Assembly: GCA_028015205.1 (NCBI GenBank)
Contig: CM051519.1
Location: forward strand, 89,053,539 to 89,117,538
Length of the DNA stretch: 64,000 bases
Source of the DNA: Mytilisepta virgata
Taxonomy: Eukaryota; Mollusca; Bivalvia; Mytilida; Mytilidae
Direction of reading: 5' to 3'
Under the pieces are notes generated by a model that was given only the letters and a program-made list of their open reading frames with translations, was not told the DNA's origin and ran no database searches. The position numbers and the translations under genes are program-made. Position 1 is the first letter of the stretch, and every line of letters begins with the position of its first letter. Below, one piece after another: positions 53,224-63,984 of the stretch.

Positions 53224-56200
53224 CACAACCCTTTTATTGCTGTTCATCTTAAAGACGAAGTGAATCTTTCAACACAGACAAAAATCTCTCGCAAGTTCAA
53301 GTCGACCCCAAGCTGTTGTTAGATGCTACTGTGTGATTAATACAATGACATTATGTTTTATACATATTTTTTTTAGATTGACGACGTGTGCCAGATGTTT
53401 ATTGTTATTCTGCACTTTAAAGATCAGTAAATGTGAGCCTCCTCTTCTCACTACTTTGTTTCTTCATCTTCGTGTTTTTTTGTGTAGAATTTAATACAAT
53501 GGCAAAATACATTTACACTTTTTTCTTGTTTGCAAAGTAAAACATATGGAGTAATTCTGTACTGTTTTTCTCATGTTATCAAATTGATAATCAGCTCCAA
53601 TAATGTGTCAATGTGTTTCAGTTTTCGGAACATGGTTTCCCACCCAAACTCCAACATTCACTTTTTTGAAATGCCTTGTATAAACAACACGTTAAACATA
53701 CGTAGCTTATTCTTAATTCCCATTTTGAATTGAAATTAAAATACATTTTGTCACTAACCGATTAACTAATAAAATAAGTGAAGCTGGATTTATGTATTCG
53801 TATAATAAAACAAATCATCCAACTGCAATTAATTTGATGCAAAAAACATGTGACTTTTTCTCGCCAAGAAAAATTATTTTATGTAAGACTTTGTCCTTAA
53901 TATGCAGTAATCATCACTTTACGGCATTATTTCAACAGCCATTTCCGATATAAAATCCTCTTCAGTATGTTTTCTTGTGTCATATTTAATCAGGATTATG
54001 ATTCATTTGGCTTCCTAATGTTTGCGGAATAAAAATTCTAAAATGAATGTGTTTTGCCGGATGTTGAGCTGTCAAGTAAGATAAACCTCTCATATGGAAT
54101 TGTTTTGTACTCTTTTTTTTCCTCATATTATTAAAGCAATAAAGGTCATAACACTGTTTAAAATAATTTTTTTCTCTATAAGGAGGGGCTGGGGCAAGGA
54201 AATTATCTTGGAACATGAATTCCAATATTGCATCATTTGTGTGTTCATATTTGTTTCTACATTTTCTGTAATATTCAAGCCGGATATTTTTTTCAACACT
54301 TTTGGTCTTAACCTTTTCAACACATTTTGGAGCTTATATACATATGATTTGTATGTAATGCATATTGTAAAAGTAAAATGACGAATTTACCAATCAAAAC
54401 TAAGTCCAAAGTCATACCGAAGACTGCAGTTTTGGACATCAACATAAGCATATCACCAATCAGTTAGCCAGATCTGTTAATATGCATATCTCCTTGAATT
54501 TGAAACAAAACAGTCAATAATCTCGTGATTTAGATTATTAATTACCTACGCATGCCTCTTTTTTTGTACCCATTTATTTTTACCTTCATTTGTCATACAT
54601 ATCTTTGTGCATTTCTCGTTTTAGCATTAGGTGTCCAATCGATTACAAACTTCATATACAAAGTTCTGATATTTTTTGGTTTTGTCTTTCTAATGTAGAT
54701 TTTTTACTTGAAACATTTTTAGCATTAACTTAATATTTACATGTATGTGTACAACTGACACCTCACTGGACTTGACACTTCCACTGATGTTACTCACTGA
54801 CAATGTGACGGAAGCGGTTAACGGAGCAGTTTGCCTCCCCTTTTTATTTCAGTTTACTAGCTGTCTTGTCGTTTCGGTATTCATTTGTCGATATTTATAG
54901 GTAAAATTCAGCCATGGTGTTATAAATACGTTTCTCACTTTAAAAGCAGTCGTTGAGTCAATGCCAGGCTGTTAAAGGTTGTTCTGAACCTTTTCGTTTC
55001 TATTTCATGTATCTAATTACTCTAGAATGCCAGTATACAGTAGAAGGACAATAATAAATAATAAAAAGAAAGGATTCCAAAGGAATAATAATATATAATC
55101 AAAATCAACAGACAAAACGAATACGTCAGTACTGCCAATGATGGAAAAACACCCAACAAATCAACAGACAAAACGAATACGTCAGTACTGCCAACGATGG
55201 AAAAATATCCAACAAACCAAAACCAATTACAACTTGGCAATATTTTTGTATTTCTAAAATAAGATTCCCAGCAGTTACAAAAATTAATATTTTATGGTAT
55301 TCGTACATTTGGATTCATTAACCGTTTTTAGCGTACGAAATCCATTAAAACTGATTATCCATGGTAACAACAGACAAATTCCTATAAAATTTTAAAATTA
55401 AATCCGCAGCAGGATTATTAAATATGAAAGCATCAAGATACATGGTTATTGATTTTCCTATGTGAGTTCTCATTTGACGTCTGGTATTATTCAATCTGGT
55501 TGTATTTTTTGCAGCAATTAAAATATGTCTATATTTTCAAAATTGCTTTTGTGAGAATTGCAAACATAAAATTTTGTTCTAATTTTGTGCAGATTGCCAA
55601 ACTTGATTAAAGTTTGCTCCAACTTTCAATGTCCAAAAAGGAACGAAAATTATTGATTGAATATTGTTTAACGCCGAGCTGGCGATATTGCAACCAATAT
55701 CACGGCGAAGGAACGAAAATGTCTTTTTGATGAAACAAAAGTATTCATTAAATTTGGTATTTCCGTAGGTATTTGAGAAAGATTTTGTGTTCCGGTGTTA
55801 TGGTAATAATCTGTTTTTCCAACGTTCTAGCCATGCGCATAACTTTCCACGCACATGTGATATCTTAGCTGATGTTGTATTGCTGCTTTAACTGACAGGT
55901 TATTAAAACTTTTAATTCCACTTGTTTTTGTTTTTTTTACTATCCTTACCTATAAATTTCAAAACAAATATTTTAAAGGTATCCTTAGTCCTTTTAAAAC
56001 ATATATATTTTTCAAAGCGATAAATGTTGATTTCAAGTCTTAAAAGATCATTTGCAACACAATTAAATGTTTAGTTTCCTTCAAATATTTACATATTACC
56101 TTTCTTGATCTTAGGATAATTCCAACAAAGCGTCTTTTTAACCTAAATTGCCAAATCAGACTTTGTATTTAATGGATCGTTTAATATTGTCTGAAAGGTT

Positions 56201-57552
56201 TGACATAAATCTTCTAACGTATAAAAGTTCACGACCAGGTAGAACCATTTCAGTTAAAGTACACAATACAGAATTTGTTTAAACATTCCGTAGGCATTAT
56301 CTGTTTCGTCGTATGAAAAATGATATGCTGAATCAATATCACAAGAGTATATCTTAAGAGTCGATCTACGGATGAAATTATATCTGCCTTTGGGTAAACT
56401 TTGCCAGACAGTTCCATTTTCCCTCAGACTAAAATATATAAAAAAAAATGTTTACTGTCGCTTTAAATGAAGGAACATGAAAAAAAATAAATAAAAATAA
56501 TATACCAGTATAACTTACTCAAGCAATACGTTGTTTTAGAAATGAACAGTTTAGTGTATCACTGTGGTCTGCTATAAAAGCGTTGTTTTTTTTATCCGTT
56601 TCTTGTATGGATTTTGTTTCGATTTACACCCACCAAAATTACTATCCTTTCTCAACTATTTTAGCTGATATAAAATAAAATTTCTCATTTCAGACAATCT
56701 TGGAAATTATTGATGAGACAATATGGAACATACAAACATGTGTATAAAGAGGTTAAAATTCAATTGAAAACCACTGCCTAATACAGCAATTTTGTTTTGA
56801 ACTATGCCTAAAAGCTCTTGTGCATTTATCTCTATTTTAGTTTGAGACAATAAATTGAAGACTCAGGGTGAGTGCTACGGGCTATCTGGAACTTGTAGTT
56901 ATAGGTGTGAAATTGTTTCTGTGCTAAATGCTTTTTGCTTGGTTGACCTTTTTCAAATGGAAATGTCAGGAAAATATCCATGATATTTTGATTATTATAT
57001 TGCATGAAAATCTGAAAAGACAATTTTAAGTGACATTATTGCTAAATGTTCAAGTCACATCTGATGTTTGATCATGCTCATATTTTAAATGACAATGATT
57101 GTGCTGCTAGTATACATACAAAGAATATAACACATGGTCTTGTAGCTTTATTCAGGGCTGAAAATTTCCTGTATAGTAAATAAACCTGAAATTTTTAAAA
57201 CAATTTTTTTCAAATCTTGGAATATAAAGTGACTTGTTTAGCCCCTTGTGAATGCAATTCATAAATATATAATTACTCCTTTGAATGAATCTAAAGAATA
57301 ACTTATGGTCAATACAGTAATTAGAAATCAGCTACAATACAGATAATTTCTCGAAGAGCGTTATACAAATTTAATCAAATGGAACAATATACCAGTTTCC
57401 TTCTTTTTTTCTTAGATTTGCAATTTTCATTTACTACAACAAGATGACCCTTTACCAGACTCGCTTTGGCCAACATTTTATATCGGATTTATTTCTGAAG
57501 TGGCTTGAATCTATCGATCACCTCCTTTATGTTGTCATATGGGAGAAACGTT
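53224..57552. other. Intergenic AT-rich DNA
   Basis: No gene recognised. A 56-bp unit (CAACAGACAAAACGAATACG...) is duplicated in tandem at about 55104-55215. The remainder is AT-rich with chance ORFs only. Confidence 0.5.
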
Positions 57553-57916
57553 GCAGTTTCTCTGGTTTTTATAGTATCAGGTAAACCAACTTTTCTGGTT
57601 TTTATAATTACAGGTAAAACAGCTTCTCTGTTTTTTTTATAATTACAGGTAAAACAGCTTCTCTGGTTTTTATAATTACATGTAAAACAGCTTCTTTGGT
57701 TTTTATAATTACATGTAAAACAGTTTTTCTGGTTTTTATAGTAATACGTAAAACAGCTTCTCTGGGTTTTATAATTACATGTAAAACAGCTTCTCTGGTT
57801 TTTATAATTACAGGTAAAACAGCTTCTCTGGTTTTTATAATTACATGTAAAACAGCTTCTCTGGTTTTTTATAATTACATGTAAAACAGTTTTTCTGATT
57901 TTTATAGTAACAGGTA
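57553..57916. repeat. 33-bp minisatellite abutting the 3' LTR, about 11 copies
   Basis: The unit is GGTAAAACAGCTTCTCTGG plus TTTTTATAATTACA. As 33 nt is 11 codons, the minus strand stays open and reads an 11-residue repeat (KNQRSCFTCNY) in a 164-codon ORF (57489-57983) that begins inside the LTR. I see no other support for that ORF as a gene. Confidence 0.9.
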
Positions 57917-57952
57917 AAACAAATCCATGAAAACAAAACAAGAAACAAAGTA

Positions 57953-58503
57953 AATAAAATTTAACAAGATTTATTATATACAAGTTTACAAAAAATATTA
58001 CAAAAAAACTAAAATGTCAACTTAACTGTTCAAAATCCTTCGTCTTTTCCTAATCCGGAATTCTTCTCGTCACTGTTGCGGAGTCCAAACGGAATATTAT
58101 ATCCAATCAGTCACAATCTAGTATGATGTAACGAAAATAAAAGTGTGTTAAGTACGATGAGTGAATCGTAAATAAATCCAACAGCTGAGAACACAAGAAT
58201 ATCTGGTCCAACACGTTCTGATCTGAAAGTCTAAATTTCTTGTCCGTATATATACTGTAGAACGGAAACTTCTGGAATACGGTAGAAGTTCGAATCACAC
58301 CATAATTATTACGTAAGTCAAATAGAAAGTTCTAGTCATTCCACCAGTATCCATTATTGTTCCAGTGATTTCTAAACTGCGCAGTTATAACATTATTTGG
58401 TAAACAACTATAAGTATTATGTAAACATAGTATACATGTTATAAGGCTACGCAAAACAAATTCGGCCAAGATAAATAAATATAATAATTACAATATCATA
58501 ACA
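57953..58503 (-). repeat. 3' LTR (551 bp, outer end missing)
   Basis: Nearly identical to 63432-63984. Differences are GATGAGTGAATCG versus GATGTGTGAAACG and an A7/A9 run. The inner end is TGTTATG (minus strand) next to the polypurine tract. The expected outer end (through GGCCGTAACA) is absent and replaced by AACAAAAC-rich sequence and the 33-bp minisatellite. Confidence 0.9.
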
Positions 58504-58514
58504 CCTCCCCCCTT
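58504..58514 (-). other. Polypurine tract
   Basis: Minus strand AAGGGGGGAGG lies directly before the 3' LTR TGTTATG. This is the expected primer site for plus-strand DNA synthesis and confirms the inner LTR boundary. Confidence 0.85.
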
Positions 58515-58585
58515 AAAAGAAGTTTGAGTGTAACGAGAACTTCATGAACAATATATACAAAAATATATAGTATGTATACAGTGTT

Positions 58586-61303
58586 TTAATAAGATCTAGA
58601 TAAAGCATCTGCTATTACGTTATCTTTACCTTTAATATGTTTTACAATAATATCATATTCCTGTAACAATAAACTCCACCTAGTCAACCTCTGGTTCTTG
58701 TTTCTCATTTTATGTATGAAGGTGAGAGGATTATGATCAGTATAAACCAGAATAGGATGCATAGTAGGATTTAAATATACATCAAAATGTTGAAGTGCAG
58801 ACAACAGTGCAAAACATTCTTTTTCAATAGTGGAATAATTTTTCTGATGTTTATCTAATTTCTTGGAAAAATATGATATAGGTTTCTCAACATTATCATT
58901 TTTTTCTTGATATAAAACGGCTCCAACTCCTACATCACTTGCATCAACGGCAAGTTTGAATTGCTTTTTAAAGTCTGGAGTGATAAGAACGGGACTGTTA
59001 ATTAAAAGTGATTTGCTTTTTTCAAAAGCGTTTTGACAATTATCACTCCAGATGAATTTAGAATCTTTCTGTAAAAGATGAGTCAATGGTTGAACAACAG
59101 TAGCAAAATTTGAACAAAATTTTCTGTAAAATCCAATCATGCCTAAATATCTCATAAGTTGTTTTTTATTTGTAGGAGGAGGAAAATTGGTAATTGCATC
59201 CACTTTAGCCATAATAGGTTTCACTTGCCCTTGGCCAACTGTGAGCCCTAAATAATCAACAGTGGCCTTACAAAATTCACTTTTAGCAAGATTAACAGTC
59301 AAATTTGATTGTGACAATCTATCAAAAGTATCATATAAATGTGTTAAATGCTCTTCCCAGCTATCACTACATACAATAAGATCATCAATATAAGCATAAC
59401 AACAGTCTAAATCTTTTATAACATTATTGATCATTCTTTGAAATGTAGCTGGAGCATTTTTCATACCAAACGGCATGACAGTATATTGAAACAAGCCGTC
59501 TGGTGTGACAAAAGCTGATATTTCACGAGCTCTCGGTGTCAGGGGGACCTGCCAGTAACCTTTTAATAAATCAAATTTGCTTACGAATTTTGATTGTCCA
59601 ATGTTATTAATGCAATCGTCTATCCTTGGAATCGGATATGAGTCAGATTTTGAGACTGAGTTTACTTTTCTGAAATCAGTAACGAAACGAAAGGTTTTAT
59701 CTGGTTTGGGTACAAGAAGACAAGGAGAGCTCCATTCACTGTTACTCGGCTCAATAATATCATTGTCAAGCATATATTTAATTTCTTGTCTCATAACATC
59801 AAGTTTAAGTGGATTGAGCCGGTAAGGATGTTGCTTAATTGGAGAAGCATCGCCTACATCAACATCATGACAAACAGCAGTGGTTTTGTTTGGCACATCT
59901 GGAAAAAGATTTTTAAAAGAAAATACCAAAGTTTTCAATTTTTCTCTGCGATCGAAAGTCAGATGTGCAAGTTTTGAGTCTAAATTTGACAAAATTTCAG
60001 AATTTTTCAATCTAACAGTTTGTTCCATAGTCTTGGAATCAAAAGATGGTTCAATTATGTCTGGTTTGTCATGATCGTTCTCCAATTTAACCATGGCTAA
60101 AGTGGCAACTGGTTTACTCTCACCTTCATTAGTACGCTCAAAATATGGTTTTAACATATTAATGTGACACACTCTATTTTGTTTACGCCGACCTGGAGTT
60201 TTTACAATATAATTCAAATCATTGATTTTACTCTGGATGGTATAAGGACCACAGTATTTAGCCTGTAAAGGATGCCCAGGGACTGGCAAAAATACAAGTA
60301 CCTTATCACCAGGCTCAAAAACTCTGTCCCTGGCATCTTTATCATACCATATTTTCATTTTATTCTGTACAGTTTTTAAGTTTTTCTGAGCAATTTGACA
60401 AGCAGTATACAATTTTTCTTTAAATCTAGATACATAGTCTAGAAGATTCAAGTCAGTGTGTTCAGTAAGCCGTTTTTCCTTAACCAATTTCAAAGGTCCC
60501 CTTACAGTATGACCAAACACTAACTCAAAGGGGCTAAAACCAAGGGATTCTTGCACAGCCTCTCGGACCGCAAAAAGTAGAAAGTGAACACCATCATCCC
60601 AGTCCCTATCAAATTGAAGACAAAAAGTCCTAATCATGTTCTTCAATGTTTGATGAAAACGTTCTAAGGCACCTTCAGATTCTGGATGATAAGCACTTGA
60701 TCTATACTGAGCAATCCCTAGCTGGTAAACGACCTGCTGAAATAAACCTGACATAAAATTTGAACCCTGGTCGGACTTTATAGACTTAGGAAGTCCTACT
60801 AATGTGAAAAATTTGATAAGAGCTTTGACAATAGTTGGTGTCTTGATATTCCTTAAGGGAATAGCCTCAGGAAAGCGAGTGGATGTACACATGATCGTCA
60901 GTAAATAAGCATTTCCTGTCTTGGTCTTTGGTAAAGGTCCAACGCAATCAATAAGTACTCGGCTGAAAGGTTCTTCAAAGGCTGGAATTGGCAGAAGTGG
61001 TGCTGGTGGTATTTTCTGGTTAGGCTTGCCAACAACCTGGCATATATGGCATGATTTGCAGTATTCTGCGACATCATTTCTAAGTCTGGGCCAGTAGAAA
61101 TGTTGCAAGATCTTAAGGCAAGTCTTCCTTATACCTAAATGTCCAGCCAAGGGGGTGTCATGGGCAAGACCAATAATTTCTTGCCTATAGACTTTAGGCA
61201 CCACCACTTGGTATACCACTCTCCATTCCTCCTCTGGGATAGCATCAGGGGGCCTCCACTTCCTCATTAAAATGCCGTCTTGATGGTAGTAACATTCGGC
61301 CAC
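58586..61303 (-). CDS. Pol ORF2: integrase - reverse transcriptase - RNase H (905 aa)
   Basis: Numbered from the GTG at 61303. Zinc-binding HHCC at His48, His55, Cys85 and Cys88; integrase catalytic triad Asp119, Asp178, Glu214 (35 residues between the last two); GPY/F-type module near 352-390. RT follows with PIPRIDD, KFDLLKGYWQVPL (Asp578), PFGMKNAPATFQ and YIDD at 638-641. RNase H has LAVDASDVGVGAVL (Asp787), ST-IEKE (Glu827), YTDHNPL (Asp856) and IADALSR (Asp899). There is no ATG near the start. The frame is open from 61351 and overlaps ORF1 in the -1 frame, so expression needs a frameshift or this copy carries an indel. All key residues are intact. Confidence 0.93.
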   Translation of the reverse strand: MAECYYHQDGILMRKWRPPDAIPEEEWRVVYQVVVPKVYRQEIIGLAHDTPLAGHLGIRKTCLKILQHFYWPRLRNDVAEYCKSCHICQVVGKPNQKIPPAPLLPIPAFEEPFSRVLIDCVGPLPKTKTGNAYLLTIMCTSTRFPEAIPLRNIKTPTIVKALIKFFTLVGLPKSIKSDQGSNFMSGLFQQVVYQLGIAQYRSSAYHPESEGALERFHQTLKNMIRTFCLQFDRDWDDGVHFLLFAVREAVQESLGFSPFELVFGHTVRGPLKLVKEKRLTEHTDLNLLDYVSRFKEKLYTACQIAQKNLKTVQNKMKIWYDKDARDRVFEPGDKVLVFLPVPGHPLQAKYCGPYTIQSKINDLNYIVKTPGRRKQNRVCHINMLKPYFERTNEGESKPVATLAMVKLENDHDKPDIIEPSFDSKTMEQTVRLKNSEILSNLDSKLAHLTFDRREKLKTLVFSFKNLFPDVPNKTTAVCHDVDVGDASPIKQHPYRLNPLKLDVMRQEIKYMLDNDIIEPSNSEWSSPCLLVPKPDKTFRFVTDFRKVNSVSKSDSYPIPRIDDCINNIGQSKFVSKFDLLKGYWQVPLTPRAREISAFVTPDGLFQYTVMPFGMKNAPATFQRMINNVIKDLDCCYAYIDDLIVCSDSWEEHLTHLYDTFDRLSQSNLTVNLAKSEFCKATVDYLGLTVGQGQVKPIMAKVDAITNFPPPTNKKQLMRYLGMIGFYRKFCSNFATVVQPLTHLLQKDSKFIWSDNCQNAFEKSKSLLINSPVLITPDFKKQFKLAVDASDVGVGAVLYQEKNDNVEKPISYFSKKLDKHQKNYSTIEKECFALLSALQHFDVYLNPTMHPILVYTDHNPLTFIHKMRNKNQRLTRWSLLLQEYDIIVKHIKGKDNVIADALSRSY

Positions 61304-63288
61304 TTTGTCTGCTTCTTCTTGGGGTAGAGCTTCTTGCAGAGCTGAAGAACCTCAGGGTCTTTATTCTGTTCTTCCCTAAATGTTTTTTTGTCTAATGAAT
61401 TGCTGTTCACGTCTGGCCAGGGCATAATTACACGTTCGTTAGTACCAGGTGGTCTGATTATGGCCTTTTTTGAGCTACCGGGACCTTCAATGTCGGCAAG
61501 GAAAGTGTCAGAAAGGTCCATATAATCATACTGGCCTTCTTGCAAATCCTCATCTTGTTGTTTTCTTGCCATTGCCCTAGTAACAACACAAGCTGGATAC
61601 AGTTCAGCATCATCTTCAGGTGATTTAACATCCACCACCGGTTCACTTGTAACAATTGGTTCAGCAACCACTTTGTTCCTAGCTAGATAATTTCCTAGCA
61701 ATAATGAAACACCCTCAACAGGGAGAGTAGGACGAACACCCACAACAACTGGTCCAGTAATTAAATCTGACTTCAAATAAATACGATGGAGGGGAACATC
61801 TATACAACCTAACTCCACACCTCGTAACAAAACTGAGGCACCAACGGACGTCTCCTCGGACAAAGGCAACACACCTTCTAACAACAAAGACTGAGAAGCT
61901 CCAGTGTCCCGTAAAATCTTAATAGGCTGAGGAGTAGTATTATCAACAATAGAAACAAACCCATCAGACATAAAGGGCTTATAATCCTCCATGTAATCAC
62001 AAAAACTGGACTTAAAAGCCTGACTCGCAGGACATTCCAACTTATTGGTAACAACGGGTGTCGTACAAGCACTGGACTTGGGCTTATGATCTCTTTCATT
62101 CTTCTTCTGGAGTCTAAAACAATCAGCCACCAGGTGACCATTTTTCTTACAATAAGCACAAGTTAGTGACTTCTTCTCAAAAGTATCAAATTTTGGACCA
62201 GACATATTATAACTAGACGGACTCTTATTCTGTGCAACAGGCTTAATATCAGTACGCTCAGTGCTTTGATTTTTGTAATTTCCGCTTGAAGTATTAAAAT
62301 TTTGACCTTTGAAACTTCTTTTATGTGAAATGGTATAATTATCGGAAACAACAGCTGCATCTTGCAATGTCTCAACAGTTTTGTCATCTAAATGTGTTTT
62401 TAAGTCTAAATTAACACACTGCTTGAACTCTTCTAATAACATTAATTGTCTTAATTTATCAAAATTTTTATCTATTTTCTTTGACGTAAGCCATTTATCA
62501 AATAAATCTTCTTTTTCCCTAGCAAATTCAACATAGGTTTGTGTTTCAAACTTTTTATAAGACCTAAATTTCTGTCTATATGCTTCTGGCACTAGCTCAT
62601 AAGCTTTCAAAACTTCCTGTTTAACAGTGTCATAATCAGAACTTTTTTCTGAAGAAAGTGCTGAGTAAATTTCAGCGGCCTTGCCCACAAAAACACTTTG
62701 CAACATTGTAGTCCAATAAGGCTTTGGCCATTTCAAATTTTGAGCAATTTTCTCAAATTGTGGAAAAAATTTATCAACTGTTTTTTCACAAAATTTCCGA
62801 ACCAAACGTATATTTTTTGCTGCCTCAAAATGTTCTGATTTTGACTTAGTGTTGCTTTCTACTTTAGCCATTTCTATTTTTATTTTCTCCATCTCTAACC
62901 TTTCCCTCATTTCAAGTTCTGCCTGTAATTGTTTTAATTTAAATTCATCTTCTTTTTCTAATTGTTTTAATTTAACTTCATTTTCCAATTGTTTTAATTT
63001 AAATTCGTCTTCTTTTTCTAATTGTTTTACTTTAAGTTCATGTTCTAATTCAAGCTGTTTTAATTTGAAAACATCAACATTTTCGACCTTGAGGTCAAGA
63101 GCCTCTTCACCAAAAATTTCTGAATCAACTAAATTGTCTATTACCAAATTTTTTATAATTTGTTTTCTCATAGATGTTCTAAAATCTATTTTTAGATGTT
63201 TAGCAAGCAACACTAATTCTTCTTTCTTTAACTTATCAAACCCTTCCAGGTCTGGCGTTTTCAAAAATTTACCAGCATCAAATGCCAT
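61267..63288 (-). CDS. Gag-protease ORF1 (673 aa)
   Basis: N-terminal SAP-like helix pair (about 13-54), then a charged coiled coil (about 77-140) built from repeated KLKQLEKEDEF units. A capsid region follows (about 150-320) whose C-terminal half (about 237-318, AYRQKFRSYKKF to LLEEFKQCVNLDL) resembles the SCAN domain. Then a CCHC zinc knuckle (Cys377, Cys380, His385, Cys390) and an aspartic protease with LRDTGASQSLL (Asp461) and a later SLLLGNYLA. The tail (about 600-673) looks like the usual pre-integrase region and runs into the frame change with ORF2. The ATG at 63288 lies about 70 bp after the primer-binding site. Confidence 0.9.
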   Translation of the reverse strand: MAFDAGKFLKTPDLEGFDKLKKEELVLLAKHLKIDFRTSMRKQIIKNLVIDNLVDSEIFGEEALDLKVENVDVFKLKQLELEHELKVKQLEKEDEFKLKQLENEVKLKQLEKEDEFKLKQLQAELEMRERLEMEKIKIEMAKVESNTKSKSEHFEAAKNIRLVRKFCEKTVDKFFPQFEKIAQNLKWPKPYWTTMLQSVFVGKAAEIYSALSSEKSSDYDTVKQEVLKAYELVPEAYRQKFRSYKKFETQTYVEFAREKEDLFDKWLTSKKIDKNFDKLRQLMLLEEFKQCVNLDLKTHLDDKTVETLQDAAVVSDNYTISHKRSFKGQNFNTSSGNYKNQSTERTDIKPVAQNKSPSSYNMSGPKFDTFEKKSLTCAYCKKNGHLVADCFRLQKKNERDHKPKSSACTTPVVTNKLECPASQAFKSSFCDYMEDYKPFMSDGFVSIVDNTTPQPIKILRDTGASQSLLLEGVLPLSEETSVGASVLLRGVELGCIDVPLHRIYLKSDLITGPVVVGVRPTLPVEGVSLLLGNYLARNKVVAEPIVTSEPVVDVKSPEDDAELYPACVVTRAMARKQQDEDLQEGQYDYMDLSDTFLADIEGPGSSKKAIIRPPGTNERVIMPWPDVNSNSLDKKTFREEQNKDPEVLQLCKKLYPKKKQTKWPNVTTIKTAF

Positions 63289-63360
63289 TTTGTAGAATTT
63301 TGTTGGCTAATTCTAATAAAAATACTGAAAAAATTTAATAAGATATTAACGTTCTCCCGA

Positions 63361-63372
63361 GACGAGCCCCCA
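63361..63372 (-). other. Primer-binding site, tRNA-Pro-like
   Basis: Minus strand TGGGGGCTCGTC starts five bases after the end of the 5' LTR (GTAACA). It matches the first 12 positions of the tRNA-Pro complement used by some retroviruses. TGG is the complement of the tRNA CCA end. Confidence 0.75.
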
Positions 63373-63377
63373 ATTTC

Positions 63378-63984
63378 TGTTACGGCCGAAATCACCTTTT
63401 AAATTGTAGCCAACAAAAGACACAAATCAATAATAAAATTTAACAAGATTTATTATATACAAGTTTACAAAAAATATTACAAAAAAAAACTAAAATGTCA
63501 ACTTAACTGTTCAAAATCCTTCGTCTTTTCCTAATCCGGAATTCTTCTCGTCACTGTTGCGGAGTCCAAACGGAATATTATATCCAATCAGTCACAATCT
63601 AGTATGATGTAACGAAAATAAAAGTGTGTTAAGTACGATGTGTGAAACGTAAATAAATCCAACAGCTGAGAACACAAGAATATCTGGTCCAACACGTTCT
63701 GATCTGAAAGTCTAAATTTCTTGTCCGTATATATACTGTAGAACGGAAACTTCTGGAATACGGTAGAAGTTCGAATCACACCATAATTATTACGTAAGTC
63801 AAATAGAAAGTTCTAGTCATTCCACCAGTATCCATTATTGTTCCAGTGATTTCTAAACTGCGCAGTTATAACATTATTTGGTAAACAACTATAAGTATTA
63901 TGTAAACATAGTATACATGTTATAAGGCTACGCAAAACAAATTCGGCCAAGATAAATAAATATAATAATTACAATATCATAACA
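63378..63984 (-). repeat. 5' LTR, complete (607 bp)
   Basis: Runs TGTTATG... to ...GGCCGTAACA on the minus strand, giving TGTTA/TAACA inverted termini. The outer boundary is fixed by comparison with the other LTR (inner TGTTATG) and the inner boundary by the adjacent primer-binding site. Confidence 0.85.
63728..63735 (-). promoter_or_regulatory. Candidate TATA box in the 5' LTR
   Basis: TATATATA within CAGTATATATACGG on the minus strand, also present in the 3' LTR. The position inside the LTR fits a U3 promoter; the transcription start is not shown. Confidence 0.3.

Larger units (their letters stand above)
57953..63984 (-). mobile_element. Gmr1-like Ty3/Gypsy LTR retrotransposon, nearly complete
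   Basis: Order on the minus strand: 5' LTR (63378-63984), primer-binding site, ORF1 (Gag, SCAN-like capsid, zinc knuckle, protease), ORF2 (integrase, RT, RNase H), polypurine tract, 3' LTR (57953-58503). Integrase lies upstream of RT, as in Ty1/Copia, while sequence motifs (YIDD, GPY/F module) are Ty3/Gypsy. This combination defines Gmr1-like elements. The shared LTR portions differ by two substitutions and a 2-nt indel. The left LTR is missing its outer 54 bp, so no target duplication can be read. Both reading frames are long and motif-complete. Confidence 0.92.

Noticed and set aside
15225..53245. Short shared phrase TTTATTGCTGTT(C/T)TTCATCTT near 15225, 36723 and 53232
   Set aside because: About 20 bp of AT-rich similarity without extended flanks; too short to define an element.
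57489..57983. 164-codon minus ORF with an 11-residue repeat
   Set aside because: Periodicity follows from a 33-bp DNA repeat, and it begins inside an LTR; kept only as a note on the repeat.
62849..63295. 148-codon plus-strand ORF rich in Ser, Phe and Asn
   Set aside because: Antisense shadow of the Gag coiled-coil repeats.
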